Shown here piece by piece: positions 23,601-37,002 of a DNA stretch of 64,000 bases. The DNA is from Atrichornis clamosus (Eukaryota; Chordata; Aves; Passeriformes; Menuridae): NCBI GenBank assembly GCA_013400975.1, contig WBMZ01006350.1, forward strand, positions 1 to 64,000, read 5' to 3'. Below the pieces are notes generated by a model, which was not told where the DNA came from, made no database searches, and was given only the letters and a program-made list of their open reading frames with translations. Made by a program: the position numbers and the translations under genes. Each line of letters starts with the position of its first letter. Position 1 is the stretch's first letter.

Positions 23601-26600
23601 TGAGCCACACAGAACTAATGCTCAAATGTGGTTGCACAATTTAAAACATCGTTCCCCAGGGCTGTAAGTAGACACTTTTATTAGTGCTTTACATACACCC
23701 AGCCAGCAAGGCCCCAGAGCAAGGCAGCAGCTGTGTGAGCCAGGGCAGAGGAAAACCAGTGCTTGGGCTTAGGTTAAATAAATCATTCTAATTCCCATGT
23801 TAACTCTCATTGCCACATCTAAGACGAGGAAAATAGCAGGGCCTGGTCTGAGGCCAGGAGTGAACAGGAGTTGAGAGCTCTAACAGAAGGTTTCAACAGC
23901 AAGTGCCCTGAGGTGCTGTGCAGTGACAGACACCCAGCAGGGTGTCACCATGGCTCAGCAGGGGCAGACCTCCAGGCAGCTCTGTCCTCAACAGAAAAGA
24001 CCCATATTTCAACACTTCTGCCCACATCTTGGTGAAAAACAAATGCAGAACGACTGTGAGGAAAACTTCTCAGTGTTTCCGCCCAATGTTTCCATTGGCT
24101 TTAGCTTCACTAACAGTGCAACTGTACCTTCCCGACCCTTTGGCACAAAGCCATGAAACAAGGCACGAGAACCAGCAACAGGCTCCTAGAAAAACACCTG
24201 CACACACCAAAATCTGTGGAAGATTTTTGAAAACAAAACTTCTGTCACTTCCACCCAGCTCAGACAGTAAGAAGCAAAGAGGTGCTCTGGAGCACGCTCG
24301 GAAAAGGGGGGTCCCAAAGGCAACACCCAGTGTTGGCACTGACTGGAGTTCTCTTCCCACATGAACTCGTGTTCTGAATAAAGCTCTCACTTCTCTGTCA
24401 GGTTTGTGAGTGAAGAACACATCCTCCCTCCCTGTGGCCATGCTCAGGGTGCAGCTCTCAGGGCTGGCCTGGATCCCCAGGCTGGCACGGATGATATCAC
24501 CCTAAAATCCCCAAGCAAGCCAAGCAGGAACCAAACACTCTGGAAGGCAAAGGAAGAAGCTCCACCTGCTGAAAGCATCAAGGCCACAGGGCAGAATCTC
24601 CAGCAGAGGCCACCTGTGTCCACCCATCCCAGACCTGCTCTCCTTCTCCTCCCGCTCGCTCCCCACTGTGCCCTGGGCTCCCATTTCCCATCCGTGCCCC
24701 AGAACACAGGGAATTTGCTCTGCACAGGAGTTTACTGAGCTGAGCCATGATGACAAGTTTTTCTGTGTGTAACTTAAACATGGGTTCATTTTCAAATCTT
24801 GGTCTCAGGACACACAATATTGGCATATTTCACAAAAAACTCCCTGAAGACTGAATATGAAGCAATCTGGCACAGGAACCCCCTGGAGGATTTCTGTTGC
24901 ATTTAAATCCGACACCAGAGCCACAGAAGTGAGGCATTTTGTGCTTTGACACCTGGACTCACAACAAAAAAATTATTTATTTATGAAAACTGCTCAGAGG
25001 GCAGGGCAGCAGGGCTGCAGGGGGGCAGTCCCTGCCCTGTGCACCACAGACATCCATCACACTTACTTTGTAAAAGCGGGAAAGGATTTGAAATCAGGGG
25101 ACTTGCGGTTTCTGCAAAAAAGAAAGAGATTTAAATATTGAGACTGGCAGAGACCTTGCTGCAAGAGACAGAGCTCTGCCTATTTGCTCCCTGATCCCTA
25201 TCCTTACTCTGCACTTCCAGAGTTATCCAGGGCAGGACAGGAGCTCCATTTACCACAAAATCCGACATGTCCAGCTGTGAATTTTCTCTCCCTGTCTTGC
25301 CAGGTTTCTCATGGCCAGGGTTCTGCATCTCTCCTGTTCATCTTGAAATGTTCAGAGGCTTTAACACACACCCTACGCTACAATAATGGAAACAAGGGGG
25401 AGGCCAGAAAAGAAAAGCCAAGGGGACAAGAAACCCTTTAGAAATGCTTTCTTTGGGGCTCCAGATGCAAATTCCCAGATTCACCATGCAGCTTCCTCAA
25501 ACTGAAGCTGGGAAGGAAAACCAGGGTGTTTCAGGCTCCCTGGATGCTAAAGGAGAAAGTTCCTAAGCAGTTACTTCAGGCTGAGAATGTACATTTCCTC
25601 TGCAGCACACCTTGCAGGTTGCCTCTCTGTAAGGTGTGCCTGAAAGGAATGGTAACCTGGCTGCTGGCTGTCACTTGGGCAACCACGAGTTGTCTGCATC
25701 CAGCCCACAGTGCCCTGGAGCAGAACCGGTGATTCCCAGCACCTCAGACCCTGTGTGGTTTCCTCCAGTTCCCAGGTGAGGTCCTTTAGTGTCAGACCTC
25801 TGCAGAGGGGAAGGAATCATCAGAGTTAAATATTCAGTCATGGATTCAGAGCATTCCCAGAATGGTCCCAGGTCCCAGGCTGTGACTGACACATCCATGA
25901 CTGAGGCTCCCAGGGCTCTCAGACAGACTCAGCCTGGTTTCCTTGGAAGGAAAACTGACCTCATTAACTGCATGGGTCAAGCACAGTGAACCCTCCTGCT
26001 AAATATCCCAACGTGCTGAGGACCTGAGCTGCTGAAGAGAGCTCCAGTTAGCAGGGCTAGCCAGTAAGGAATGAAGATGAAGGCATGGATGATGCTTGGC
26101 AGAGACATGACTATAGACAGTGCTATGGAAAGGGGATGCGTGGAAGGCACCAGCTGGATCCAGAGCGCTGCTGATCACTTAACACAGCCAGCACTGCCCC
26201 CAGTGCTACTGCAGCTGGTGAGCTCAGTACCTGGGGCAAGATCTTCACTGAAACAGTCCCCAGTCTGGCCTTGCTCAGCAGCTGAACAGGGCAGGCTCCT
26301 CAAGGACCATCCTCTCACAGTCTGTGCCCTTGGTCCCTGCTCTGGGAGTGCTGTGCTCAGTGAGCACACAAATGCCCAGGGCACCATCCCGTGGCTCCAG
26401 GCATCCAAGGGCTCTTGCAGCAGCCCAGCTGCTTGTAAGCTTTTGAGGGGCAAACCCCAACCCTTCACTGTCCCCCCAGAAGAGGACCTGATCTGGGGCA
26501 GGCACACAGCCCAGCAGTGGCACAGGGCACTTAACACAGCCCAAGCAATTCTCAACATCACCTCTGGCTGCTCTTCAGCCGGAAGTGCTAAAGGAGTCTC

Positions 26601-28465
26601 CTTGTTATGCTTGACTTCCTACACACATGAACACCACTGTCAGTCTGTAACAGCAGTTCAGGTTCCCAATATGACACTATTTCATGTGAAGAAAGACTCT
26701 TAGGATTTTTCTGGTATTTATAATGGGACATTTTTTATCCATGCACTGTCATGTTCCTGTCACAGCACAGTCACTTCCACTAAAGCCACCTATCCAGGCA
26801 ACAGTCACAGAAATGTCAGAGTTTGAATGATTAATGATAAGTCACCCTGCACTGGGGATTTGTTAATCTTTCACTCCATAGATTCTCCAGGCTAAATGAG
26901 AGTTCACTTTTTCTGGCCACACTTGGTTCTCTCAGTGTCTTTTGACCATGGCCTGCCCTGCCCAGCCCAGTACCTGTGCTTGCACACTGCAATCCCCAGC
27001 TCCTACCCTGGCTGTTTGTCCCAGTTCTGCTCACTGCTCACTGCCTCAGTGCTTTCATCTGTATTGCCTCAATTCTTCCCCGGTGTCCCAGGGCTCTGGA
27101 GCAATTGGCAGGATATCACCCACAGAGACTGGCTGCTGAGTGGTTATTTTAGCCCAGATATATTTCTTCCTGTCTACAAGTTGCCTGTTCAACATGAGAA
27201 GTCTGGAACAGCTTAAATGATTGTGGCACCAGAAATAAACAGTTCATTCCTAGAAACCTCAATTCCCCACGAATGCCCAGTGGACACAGTGACTTATTTA
27301 TGCAACCAAGCAAAGTGACACTTTCTTAACTGAACCTCTCCCTGTGTGACTCTCATTCTCCTGGTGAGAACTGCACTCAGCTGGTGACCCTTCTTCTGCC
27401 ACAGCATGTTCAGGCTGCTTTCAAAATGCAGCTCTGTGCATTTATGTAATTGTGTTTCCCCATCATCAGCATTCCCTGTGCTGGGCACAAAGTGGGAGCT
27501 CACAGAACAACTCCCCCTACTTTTCTGCACTCCTCAAACTTGAGTATTTGCTCTCCCAACTCCATGGAGACTTGAGCAGTCACAAACCAACCACAGATGA
27601 GAAAGACACTTACCAGGAGACGAATGCTAATGGAGGTTGCATTTGTGCTGACAGAGCCTGTGAGACAGCTGGGTGCACCTCAGGAGGCAGAGGCACAGGA
27701 GCTGGCTGTGCTAACGTCACGCTGTAATCACTAATCAAGAATTATTATGCCCCAAGCACTAAAGTTGCACTCACCCACCAAAAATCCTAGCCTAAAAGTC
27801 CTGTGTTTCCAGCAGAAATCCGCCAGAGGGGCTGTGTGATGGCTGGACTACAGGGAACGAGCAGAAGGGGATGCAGGGCCACAACAGGGTAGAAGGGAGA
27901 TCCCAGTGTTTGCAGCACACCTCAGCTGACTCCTCCCATGTGTGCACCATGAGCACCTGCAGTGCCAGTGCAGAACAGCTCTTTTGGACAGAAATTTGGC
28001 AGTAGCCACTGCTGAGTGCCTCAGTCTGGCCTGAGGTGCTCAGTGGGACCTGGCACTGGAGGGCAAGAGCAGGACCTGAACTCCTGGTGCTGCAGCAGGA
28101 GCTGGGGGGATCCAGCAGCCACCAGCTCTGTCCCCAGCACCCCCAAACTGAGCTCCAGGAGAGACTTAACCACGAGTTTAACACTGATTTGCACTCTGCC
28201 TTTTGGCTGCTTCCCATAAAACTAAAGGTTAGTTCTGCTCAGCTGCTGAGCAAGAAAGAACTACTTACTCAAGAGAGCATCCTGCTTACAGGCTACACAC
28301 GCTGGGTGTACATGGCAAGTGGTGAGGGAGACTTTCCTAAACATCCTTGTGCTTTAACTGGTTCAGTGCTGCAACTGGATGGGAATGAGGAACCATAACA
28401 TTGCTGTAGGGTGGTGCTTATGTGCATTTGCACTTGCTAAATATAGTAACCTTGGAGAGGGCCTG

Positions 28466-28724
28466 GAGTGATGGGAAGAGACGGCAGGGATAGATGGGAT
28501 TTTGGGAAGAAATTCCTCCCTATGAGGGTGGGGAGGCCCTGGCACAGGGTGCCCAGAGAAGCTGTGGCTGCCCCATCCCTGGAAGTGTCCAAGGTCATGT
28601 TGGATGGGCTTGGAGCAACCTGGGATAGTGGAAGGTGTCCCTGCACATGGCAGGGGAGTGGGACTGGATGGACTTTAAGGTCCCTTCCAACCCAAACCAA
28701 TCTGTGATTCTAAGATTCTGTGAT
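28466..28724 (+). mobile_element. CR1 LINE 3' fragment with terminal octamers
   Basis: The plus strand shows GATAGATGGGATTTTGGG, TGCCCAGAGAAGCTGTGG, CATCCCTGGAAGTGTCC, GGATAGTGGAAGGTGTCC and AAGGTCCCTTCCAACCC. It ends in a good CR1 terminal octamer pair (TGTGATTCTAAGATTCTGTGAT). Low divergence suggests a fairly recent insertion. It is the only CR1 copy inside the gene that lies antisense to ZNF618. Confidence 0.94.
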
Positions 28725-30333
28725 CTTAAGTGTGCTGCATACACAGAAAAATAAAATGCAGCACTGAAAAAATGATTTTGAACTTAGAAAAAGTGATTCA
28801 CCAAGAAGTAATCTAGCACACAAGATCACGAAATGACAGACTATCAAGCTTGCAATTTCAGAAAATCCAGCTAAATGCATGTTTAAAATCTAGTCCTGTG
28901 TCGTTTAAATCCTGACAACTAGAAATTCTCAGGCTTTTCCAAGAATTTTTACTCTAAATCAAAAGGAGGAAGTAAATTTTTGTTTTGGTCCCAATCTGAC
29001 CTCAGCTTGGCACAAATTGTTTCAAAAAAAAGAAGACCCTTTTCCCTTGACCCTCTACCCAGTCTAGAATAAACAGTGTTGGAAAGCAAAGCTTCCCTGT
29101 GTAAACAGGAATGAAAAGCATTGACATTTTAAAAACTGTAAATGCTCAATTTTGTTGCACTGGAAGTTCTGACAGTAATAGTTCCCTAAAGTAGCAGATG
29201 AAATTGAGACATATTTATACAGCTTAAATCAACCTTGAAAGTTCAAGATATTTTGCAATTCCCTACATAATTTTATCTGTTCTCTTTCACTTTCATAACA
29301 TTGAGCAAGTTCAGACTTCAACAAACACTGACAATTTCAATTAGATTTTTCCTTTGATGGCTGTATTTCTAGGTGTCGAAATTAAAGAGCTTTTTTTCTC
29401 CTTTTTGCTTTTATTTTATTTCTTGGATTCTCACCATTTCCTTAATCCCTCTTGGCCTTCATTTAACAAAGGAGTCATCCATAGTGTCCAAAACAACAGC
29501 TCAAGCTGGATTAGGCTGTAAACACTGGAGTCAGAGATGGTCATTTCCCTGAGGCTTTCTGGAGTCAGACAGAAGGGAGACACCAGGGACATCCCAAGGC
29601 CTGGGAGCTGTGTGGTTACAGAGGGCCCCAGTCCCAGCCCCAGCCAAGGGCTCCTGTCCCTGCTCCAACTACCCATGGAGAGGAAGGCAGCGACCTTCAC
29701 TGTGGAACACCACTCAGCTCTGCCCCTTTCTGGGGTTTTCCCTACCCGTGCTCAGGCTGATCAACACTGCCTTTTACATTACACAAGGTGGCCTTGAGAT
29801 ATTGTTTGGCCTCTTGAGAATTTAGACCAGAAATGCCCAGCATGCATGAAGACTCAGCAAAACAACCCCCACCAGGGAGGGTTTCCTTGAAAGCAGCTTT
29901 ATGGCACCTTAGTGAATAACAGCTGCTCTATCCCCATGTGCCAATGCCATGTTTGAGGATCAGGTCATGGCATTGTTTTGTGGGCCTCCCTTAGTTCAGC
30001 AGTGATGAACACAAGCTTCACGTGACTTGGGACCTCTGCTGTCTGTGCTCCCGAGGTGGCACAAGGGAGCAACTGGAACACTTTAGCAGGATGTTATTTT
30101 TAGAGCACTGTGAAACTTCCAGGTTTCATCAAAAAACAAATTCAAGTGGTTGTGGAGACTCTTCTCCATGAATACAAAGGACACTCTCCAGTCATAAGGT
30201 GGACAACAGCTTGAGTCCTTCATCCACTCTGTGGCTCCATCCCACCCTGCTGGGAGACAAAGCTGGGACTCAAATCAGCCCCAGAGCAGTGTGTCTGCCA
30301 TGCAGCACAGAGCTGCTGTTTGATGGGCAGTCA

Positions 30334-30388
30334 GATGCCAGGTGACACAGATAAGGATGCCAGGTCACTCAGATAAGGATGCCAGGTA
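30334..30388. repeat. 22-bp tandem repeat, 2.5 copies
   Basis: The unit GATGCCAGGTnACnCAGATAAG begins at 30334, 30356 and 30378 with exact 22-bp spacing; the last copy is partial. Confidence 0.9.
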
Positions 30389-33300
30389 CCTGCATTCACT
30401 ATGACAAGGACTGGGGTTGTGCATAGGGAAAAGACATCTGAAATCCAACATTTTCCATTCTAGTTGTCTTATTCCCACTCAGGATTCCCTACAGCATTTC
30501 ATCCCAGTCTATTTTAGGTGGCTTTAGTTGCTGACCTTTCTGCTTTGCTTGTCCTCCCCCTCACTCCAGACATGAAGGGGCCTGTGGCACTGCAGTCAGG
30601 ACAGTGAGACAGGGAACGGGCAGAATGTCCCTGGCTGGGTGGCCTGAAAAACTCCTGCTGCTCTTTCTGGTATCTCTGTACCCGAGCCTGTGACAGAGAA
30701 CTCACATCCACAGAGAGCAAGAGCCATCAGCCATTAACAAGGCCAAGCCACAGCTCTCAGCTGGGACCTACATTTACCTCCCAAACCTGGTGCCTGTTCC
30801 TTCCAGCAGCAGTTTGGTGACAAGCAAACAGCAGATGGGAGTGGGAGGACGGAAGTGTCCTTCTGTCACTCTCCACCACATTATCACCACCTGCTTCCCT
30901 GCCTGGGTGAAATCTGCTGGCTGGAGCACAAGAGAGGACAAACCAACAGTGGCAGAATCACCCAAGAGTTCCCATCCCACATGTGACACTGAGCCACACG
31001 GTGTTTGTCCCACCCACCGAGACACAGCCATGGGAAGAAGGAAAATGGAGAGGCAAGGACATGTCAGCTCTTCCAAAAGGCAGCTACTGAGAGCTCTGCC
31101 TGGCCACTGAGCACACAGGTGCCTGCAGAGCTCTCCACAGCCTCTCTGACCACCAGGGACACCCACAGTGTGACTGGTGATGCTCCCCAGGCTGCTGTCA
31201 ATGAGGCCATTGGGACTGACTCCTGAGAATGGGAAGGAATAAAAGAGGAGAAATGGCTTGGTGCAAGAGCTGGAAAAAAGCACTGAGTGGGACACACAGG
31301 AAGCAGCACAAAAATGGAGCCAAAGGGGGAAAACAGGGCTAGAGAAGAAAAGAAGATGCAGGATAGATAAGGGAAAGGGAAAAGGGAAGAAGTGTAAATA
31401 TCCCCATGCACCAGCCTGGCTTTGAGGAGCATGTCAGCTGCTTAACACAGAAATGAACTGCTTCCAACCAGAGCCCAACTCCCCTCAAACCAGTCCTGGG
31501 CAGCTCACTCGAGTTCCTCAGGTTTCCTGGCTCAAACAAAGGTTTAGGTGAGCACTGTGCATCTCCCCTGCACCTGCCAGGCCCTTGACTGAGCCACTAA
31601 AATGAGCTGACACTACATGTGGTGCAGGCAGAAACTCTCCTTACAGGGAAATAAGGTGAGCAAATCCCATGAAATTTGCTACTCAGTTTGTAAGAATTTC
31701 TGGCTTTGTTTTGGTTTTTACTGTGAGCTTTCACTCATGTGCTTCAGATGTTGCAGTCCAGATAGAAACAGATTGAGGAGGATGAGTGTGATGGTACAAG
31801 AAGGTGGCAGGGAGAATCTGGGAGATGTGTCACAGCAGCAGTGGGTCAGGATTTAATAGTTCAGGGAGAACTGAAGTCTTGGACTATTCAATACAGCCAC
31901 TCTTTGTGTGCTTCTTGTCAGTGGTTCCTGGACACCCTCCCATGCTACAGGCTCATCTCCCCTCCTGCAAAACTTGACAAGAGGAGGTTTGCAGCCAGCA
32001 GGTTTTACAATGCAGCTTTCTTGGCTTCAGGAACGAGCTGCCTGATAGGAAGGAAGATATTTCTGCTCTTCCTTTGTAGGCTGTACACGGTTTGACAGGA
32101 ATAAAAAAGATACAATCTCAGGCTGCTGCTTTCCAAGTGCCCCAGAGGAGTCAGGGCCCCACGTGGTATATTGGCATTTAAAGATGTGCACTTCAAGGCT
32201 TTGAAACCCTTCAAAACACTCAGAGTACCCATAGAAGACAAGACACGAGGAGCAGACCTGCTGAGAGGCAAGGGCCACATCCAGGGCTGCAAGCCAGGCT
32301 GGTGACTGTGGCAGTCAGTGAACTACCCTGCCTTGAGACATGTCTAACAGCCAGGCTGGGCTGATCAGCCCCAGGGATTCCTGAGTCCCCAGGAGGAACA
32401 GGACAAACGAGCGCAAGGACCTGAAACACAGAGACAAGCTCACCTGATGGGTTCTGCTTACACCTCTTTTCTTTAGGCTTTTCTGTCCCCGAATGACCAG
32501 CTGTAATTGTGGTGAATGCTTGCATTAGTACAGGATTATTCCCCAAAACATCACATGCAGTATTTCAGTAACAAACAACTGTTTTCCCCATTCACCATCA
32601 CCCACACATAGGTTTTCCAATACCACATCATTGCTTTTTAACATGGTTCCAGAAAGCCCCTCACTTGTCTCTGAGGCAGATGTAACCCCTCAAGATGTAA
32701 CCTGCTCCAGGGAGATATCCCATCCCTTACCTGTGCATTCCAGCCAGAGGCATTGCAAACACCACATATTCTGGTACTCTTGGATGGGGAATGGAGGGAG
32801 GCCAGGCTTTTTTGCTGGCACATGATTTATCTCTGCAGCAAGATGCCAAAATTACATTTCATCTGGTCTGTCACTTAAGCTCCAATTAGGGAGCATAAAG
32901 AATGGTAGTGCCCACTGGAAGGCAGGGCAATACACAGGCAGGATAAAAACCTTGCACAGAAAACTCTAAACAAAATTATTCAGGCCAGTGGTTATGTTCA
33001 GTTACTGCCACTTGGACTTAACACTGGAAGGAAACTGCAGAAGTGGAGTAAATTTTCATTCCTTCTAGCACGTGTACTGTGGTCCCACATATTCACATCT
33101 GGTCCAGTGTGACCTCCATACTGTGAATGCACAAACAGCTGGACGTTGGTTACAGTCACGTGTAAATAAAATGTCCCACTCAGCATCAGTGTAACCTGCA
33201 ACCTGCAAACCTCAGACTTCTCTTGTTGCAAATGGCTTTGCTCCACCAGGACTGCACTGACACACAGTCACAGCTCAAGCACTGCTTGATCTCCATCCAT

Positions 33301-33562
33301 CCTTTCTCCTCACCTGCTCCCCACTGAAAAATCTACGCTCAGGTACCTGGTCCTTGGGAGCAGGATTCCCACATCCTCTGTTTTACAGGCTTGGAGTGCC
33401 AGGAACCTGGGGAGGAGGGAGAACAGGGCACTACTCCAGGAGGGCTGGCTGCCTGTGAGCTTAAACAAGGTACCCCAAACACGTCAGCAATCACTGAGCA
33501 CAGCTGAATCCTGCTTGGAGAGAAACATGGAAGCAACAGCAGGAAGAGGTGACCAAACTTAC

Positions 33563-33646
33563 CGCTGGAGTTCTGGGAATTGCTGTTTGTTTCTTCAAAG
33601 TTGTTTTGCGCTTTGCCTTCCACTCTTCTGCTGAAAGCACTTTCTG
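33563..33646 (-). CDS. ZNF618: ZNF618 coding exon: linker with tandem NAGNAG acceptor
   Basis: This 84-nt exon encodes ESAFSRRVEGKAQNNFEETN followed by SNSQNSS, preceded by an Ala if the upstream acceptor is used. It is a polar linker before the third finger and matches mammalian ZNF618 almost residue for residue. The donor is AGCG|GTAAGT, very strong. The acceptor sequence CCCAGCAG offers two sites three bases apart, giving an exon starting at 33646 (adds Ala) or 33643. The first fits the human residue count across the junction. Both keep the frame. Confidence 0.93.
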
Positions 33647-35120
33647 CTGGGTGGAGAACAAAGCAGGGATGGTGACTGCTCAACACTGGAAGCAGAACCA
33701 TGCAGGCAGGAGGCAAGACATGCTCCTGTGCCACAATACCACAGACCCTGAATACAGCAGAAAGGTCAAATACCTCATTTTGGAGGCAAATAGGCCAGAG
33801 TCAGTGAAGGGATAACAGGTGGTTATTTTTCTTGAATGCCTTCTGGCTGAGGTGGCCTGGATTGGCTCTTAGGGAGCCCATGAACACCAGTCCTGACTGA
33901 ACCAGAAAGGTCATGGCTTCCTCCCCTGCAAAAAAACCCAACCCTTATCTTACTCTTCCTTAAGGTAACAATCAGCCCTTAAAGCCTGTGAGCACAGGTT
34001 AACCCACTGAACTCGGGCCCTCATCACAACACCAAAGTGTCACCTACAGGAGCACTGCGCCAGCTCTCCCTGTGCTTCCCAGTCATCTGCATGCCTTTCC
34101 TAAACACCCTCCTGGAAATGCTGAAGCAGAGGCTTGAAGGGCTGTCTCAGAGCCTGTCCATCGTGTCTGGAAAAGCTGTGGAAGTTCCTCTGGCTCTGTG
34201 CTTCCCAAGAGTGCCCTTGTTCCTGCAGGACTTGCTCCTGGCAGGGCACTGCTCTGCACACTTCAGCCACAGGGCAGGGCAGCTTCCCAGTAACTGTACT
34301 GGGAGGCCTCCTCCAGTGGGCAGAGGTGGTTCCTGACCCTGGCAGTGGCCACAGTGTCCTGGGACATCGCTGCACAGCACAGCTCAGGGGCCTCCCACCC
34401 TGCTCGAGCTGGTGTCCCTCAGCACAAGTTCAGCAGCACAAACAGTGCAAGGTCTTGTCTCACTTCACTGGGTTTGCACTATCTGGGCAAATGGATTTAT
34501 TTGAGAGACTCAAAGGATAAACTAGAGATTAGAAAAACGTGAACTGGCCAAATAATGTGTGTGCTCTGTGCTGGACAGACCCTTGCCCTGCACTCTCGTT
34601 ACGGAGCCCACCGTGCCCCGAGGGGTTCACACGGCCAGGGCCTGGCTGTGCTGGGCTCAGCTGCAGACTGTGCAAAGTCTTTTATTCAGGAGCGATGGGG
34701 AGCCGTGAAAGCTGGTGTCAGATCATGATTTCAGCTCAGATTCCTGGAGACCACTGGAGAGGTCTGACTGCTGTCAGGACTTTGGCAGAGGCCCTGGCTC
34801 CCTGCAAGGGCTGCAGTGTGCCTCACAACACGAGGCCTTTGGGGCTGCCAGAGACTGAACTATATGAAGCTCCCAGCTCAAGGGTTTTGGTCCACCCAAT
34901 CCTCAGTGGACCCTTCCCAGTCCTGAGAAGGCTTCTCAAACTCTCAATCAACTACATTCCTGACTCCTAAGATTCAGAAGAACAAGAAAACTTGGTAATC
35001 AAATCAAGTGAAACAGAAATACATGAAACAGGGATGAAAAGGAACTGGAGGCATTATCCATCCACGCCACTTGAGAGATAAATAACAGGAATGAGAGGCC
35101 TTAAATAACAAGAAATCAGA

Positions 35121-35200
35121 TGGTACAGTGGGAAAAGAGACCATGACAAAATGGTTTGGGTCAACCCATCCCCCATAAGAGACCCAGGTTCAAGTCCTGG
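35121..35200 (+). repeat. tRNA-like pol III A/B-box relic (possible SINE)
   Basis: TGGTACAGTGG at 35121-35131 fits the A-box consensus TRGYNNARNGG exactly. GGTTCAAGTCC at 35187-35197 fits the B-box. The B-box lies in a perfect T-arm: stem CCAGG, loop TTCAAGT, stem CCTGG (35184-35200). The boxes start 66 bp apart, longer than in most tRNAs, and the flanking seven bases do not form an acceptor stem. An intact tRNA gene is therefore unlikely and a tRNA-derived SINE relic is more likely. The family is not recognised. Confidence 0.5.
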
Positions 35201-36391
35201 CTTATGTCACAAGTGGAAGTGAGCTGAGGTCTCCAAAAACATTTGTAAAAAGTTTGCATGGTGGTTTTGCCTTCATCCCTTAGCTTCCCCACTCCTCGCC
35301 CCCAAGTCTGGCAATAAGAAAAATCTGGTTTCATGCATCTGTTTGGTCTTACTGTGCCCCTCCCACACAGAGGGCAGCTCATACCCTTTGCATATGAAGC
35401 AAAATTATCTGTATGGACCAAGTCAGTGCCACTCTACCAAGGGTCTGGGCAAACCCTGCCAGGGGACTGGTGTCCCACCATCTCTGGAGCTATCCAGGCC
35501 CATCTGGGATGTCTCTAACTGCAGTGCTCGGAAGGCATCCCTTCTGGAGACTGTCTTCCTGACAGGTGTTACGGGCAATGTGTTTGTCCCAGGAATTGCA
35601 GAAGCCCTCAGACTGCTTTTGTAGGGGACACAGCTGTGAGAGACCCCCTAGAAATGACACCAGTGGACAGAAGGGGTGGGACCCCCAGACTAGGATTAGT
35701 CTTTGAAGTTCAACCTACCAGGCTCAAGCATCAGCAACTCCTTCCTCTGTACAGGAAGAGAACAGTGCTGAGTATTCAGCCAATGTTCTGACACACTTCT
35801 TCATTAGAGAAGTGGGGGGAAAAAGTGCCTTTACAAAAAACATCTCCCAGTTCCTGCTTAGATGACTCTGGTCCAGGAAGGCTCCCAGTTTTTCCAGTTT
35901 TATGAGAGACATGAAACTGGAAGAAGTTGTTGCAAGTTTAAGCAAATAATGAAAAAGATTTCTCAGTTTTAACTCCTGACTTGGTTGAAGTGGATGGACC
36001 TCAAATTAGTAAAAACTTCATATAAATAACTAAGAGGTGCAATGACAATATGGAATCCCAGTATTCCCAAGCTGTAGGAAGACAGGCTATTCACTGCAAC
36101 CCCTGGCAGCTGTGATTTTGTGTGTTATCTAACAAAACCCATCCTTGTTCAGCATCCTGTGGTCTCTCCCACCACAGCCAGCTCTTGTACTCAGCATTTG
36201 TCCATGCCAGACATTTCAGGGGTGTTTAAACACCAACTGATTGACCAGCCCTTCTTCTGCACCCAGATGGAGTATCTATCCATCAATCCCACTGACTTAA
36301 GGGAGTGCTTCCCAGCTGACTGAACATGGCACACAGTCTCACACCCTATTCATTATTTTTTCAGTGCTTTTTGCTTTCTTTTTTTAATGCC

Positions 36392-36408
36392 TTTTTTTTT
36401 TTTTTTTT
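36392..36408. repeat. Poly-T tract (17 T)
   Basis: An uninterrupted run of T follows a shorter TTTTTT run. It reads as poly-A on the transcribed strand. No retroelement body is recognisable beside it. Confidence 0.8.
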
Positions 36409-37002
36409 AAGATTTGATCTTGTTTGGAAGGAGGAAACAGGGACTATGTGAGGATCAATCCTAACCTGCATTTTCTAACACCTCAGTAATGGTTCTGTAT
36501 CATAGATCTGATATTTATCTCTCGGAGGTTCCTGTGGGGAATGGAGCACTGTGAAAACACCTGTACTCCATTTCACTGCCAAAGGCACAGACCTAGCCCT
36601 GAAAACATCACCTTAAGGGAAACAAACACTAAATGCCAAATAGGGCTGAAAATCAAGCAAATATCCCCATTCCTGACAAGCCATTACACCAGTCCTTGTC
36701 AGGAAGCTCTCCTCAGTTTGTGACACCAGGATTTGAAACAGGGTCTTTTGTACCTTGTGGCTACCGTGATGTTTAATAAAAACAACTTGTCACTGGGAAG
36801 AGGTTATAAAGACCTACTGCTGAGGTGAATCTTCATTTATAATGTGCCAAAGGGCCTAATCCCCTCATCTGCTTCTGGGAGCAGGTTTTCTCGGACAGTC
36901 ATGGATGGAGCAGACTGAGTCCAGGAAGGGTCAAAAGCCAATGCAGGGCAGGACTGGACACTAAGCAGTAAAGAAAGTTGATGGTAGAAAGGCAATTGGT
37001 AC

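Larger units (their letters stand above)
17697..33562 (-). other. ZNF618: ZNF618 intron, 15.9 kb
   Basis: The intron is bounded by AGCG|GTAAGT and TCTCCCAAACAG. Recognisable contents are one plus-strand CR1 copy (28466-28724), a 22-bp tandem repeat (30334-30388) and a possible cryptic exon (32462-32500). The remainder is unique sequence with many short chance frames and no supported gene. Confidence 0.88.
33647..37002 (-). other. ZNF618: ZNF618 intron, 3.4 kb, with tRNA-like relic and poly-T
   Basis: The intron is bounded by ACAG|GTACCA and the tandem acceptor CCCAGCAG. It contains the tRNA-like sequence at 35121-35200 and a 17-T run at 36392-36408. No coding exon is seen. Confidence 0.9.

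Noticed and set aside
26071..26703. 210-residue plus-strand frame in an intron
   Set aside because: No recognisable domain, no repeat or splice evidence; the composition resembles translated intron.
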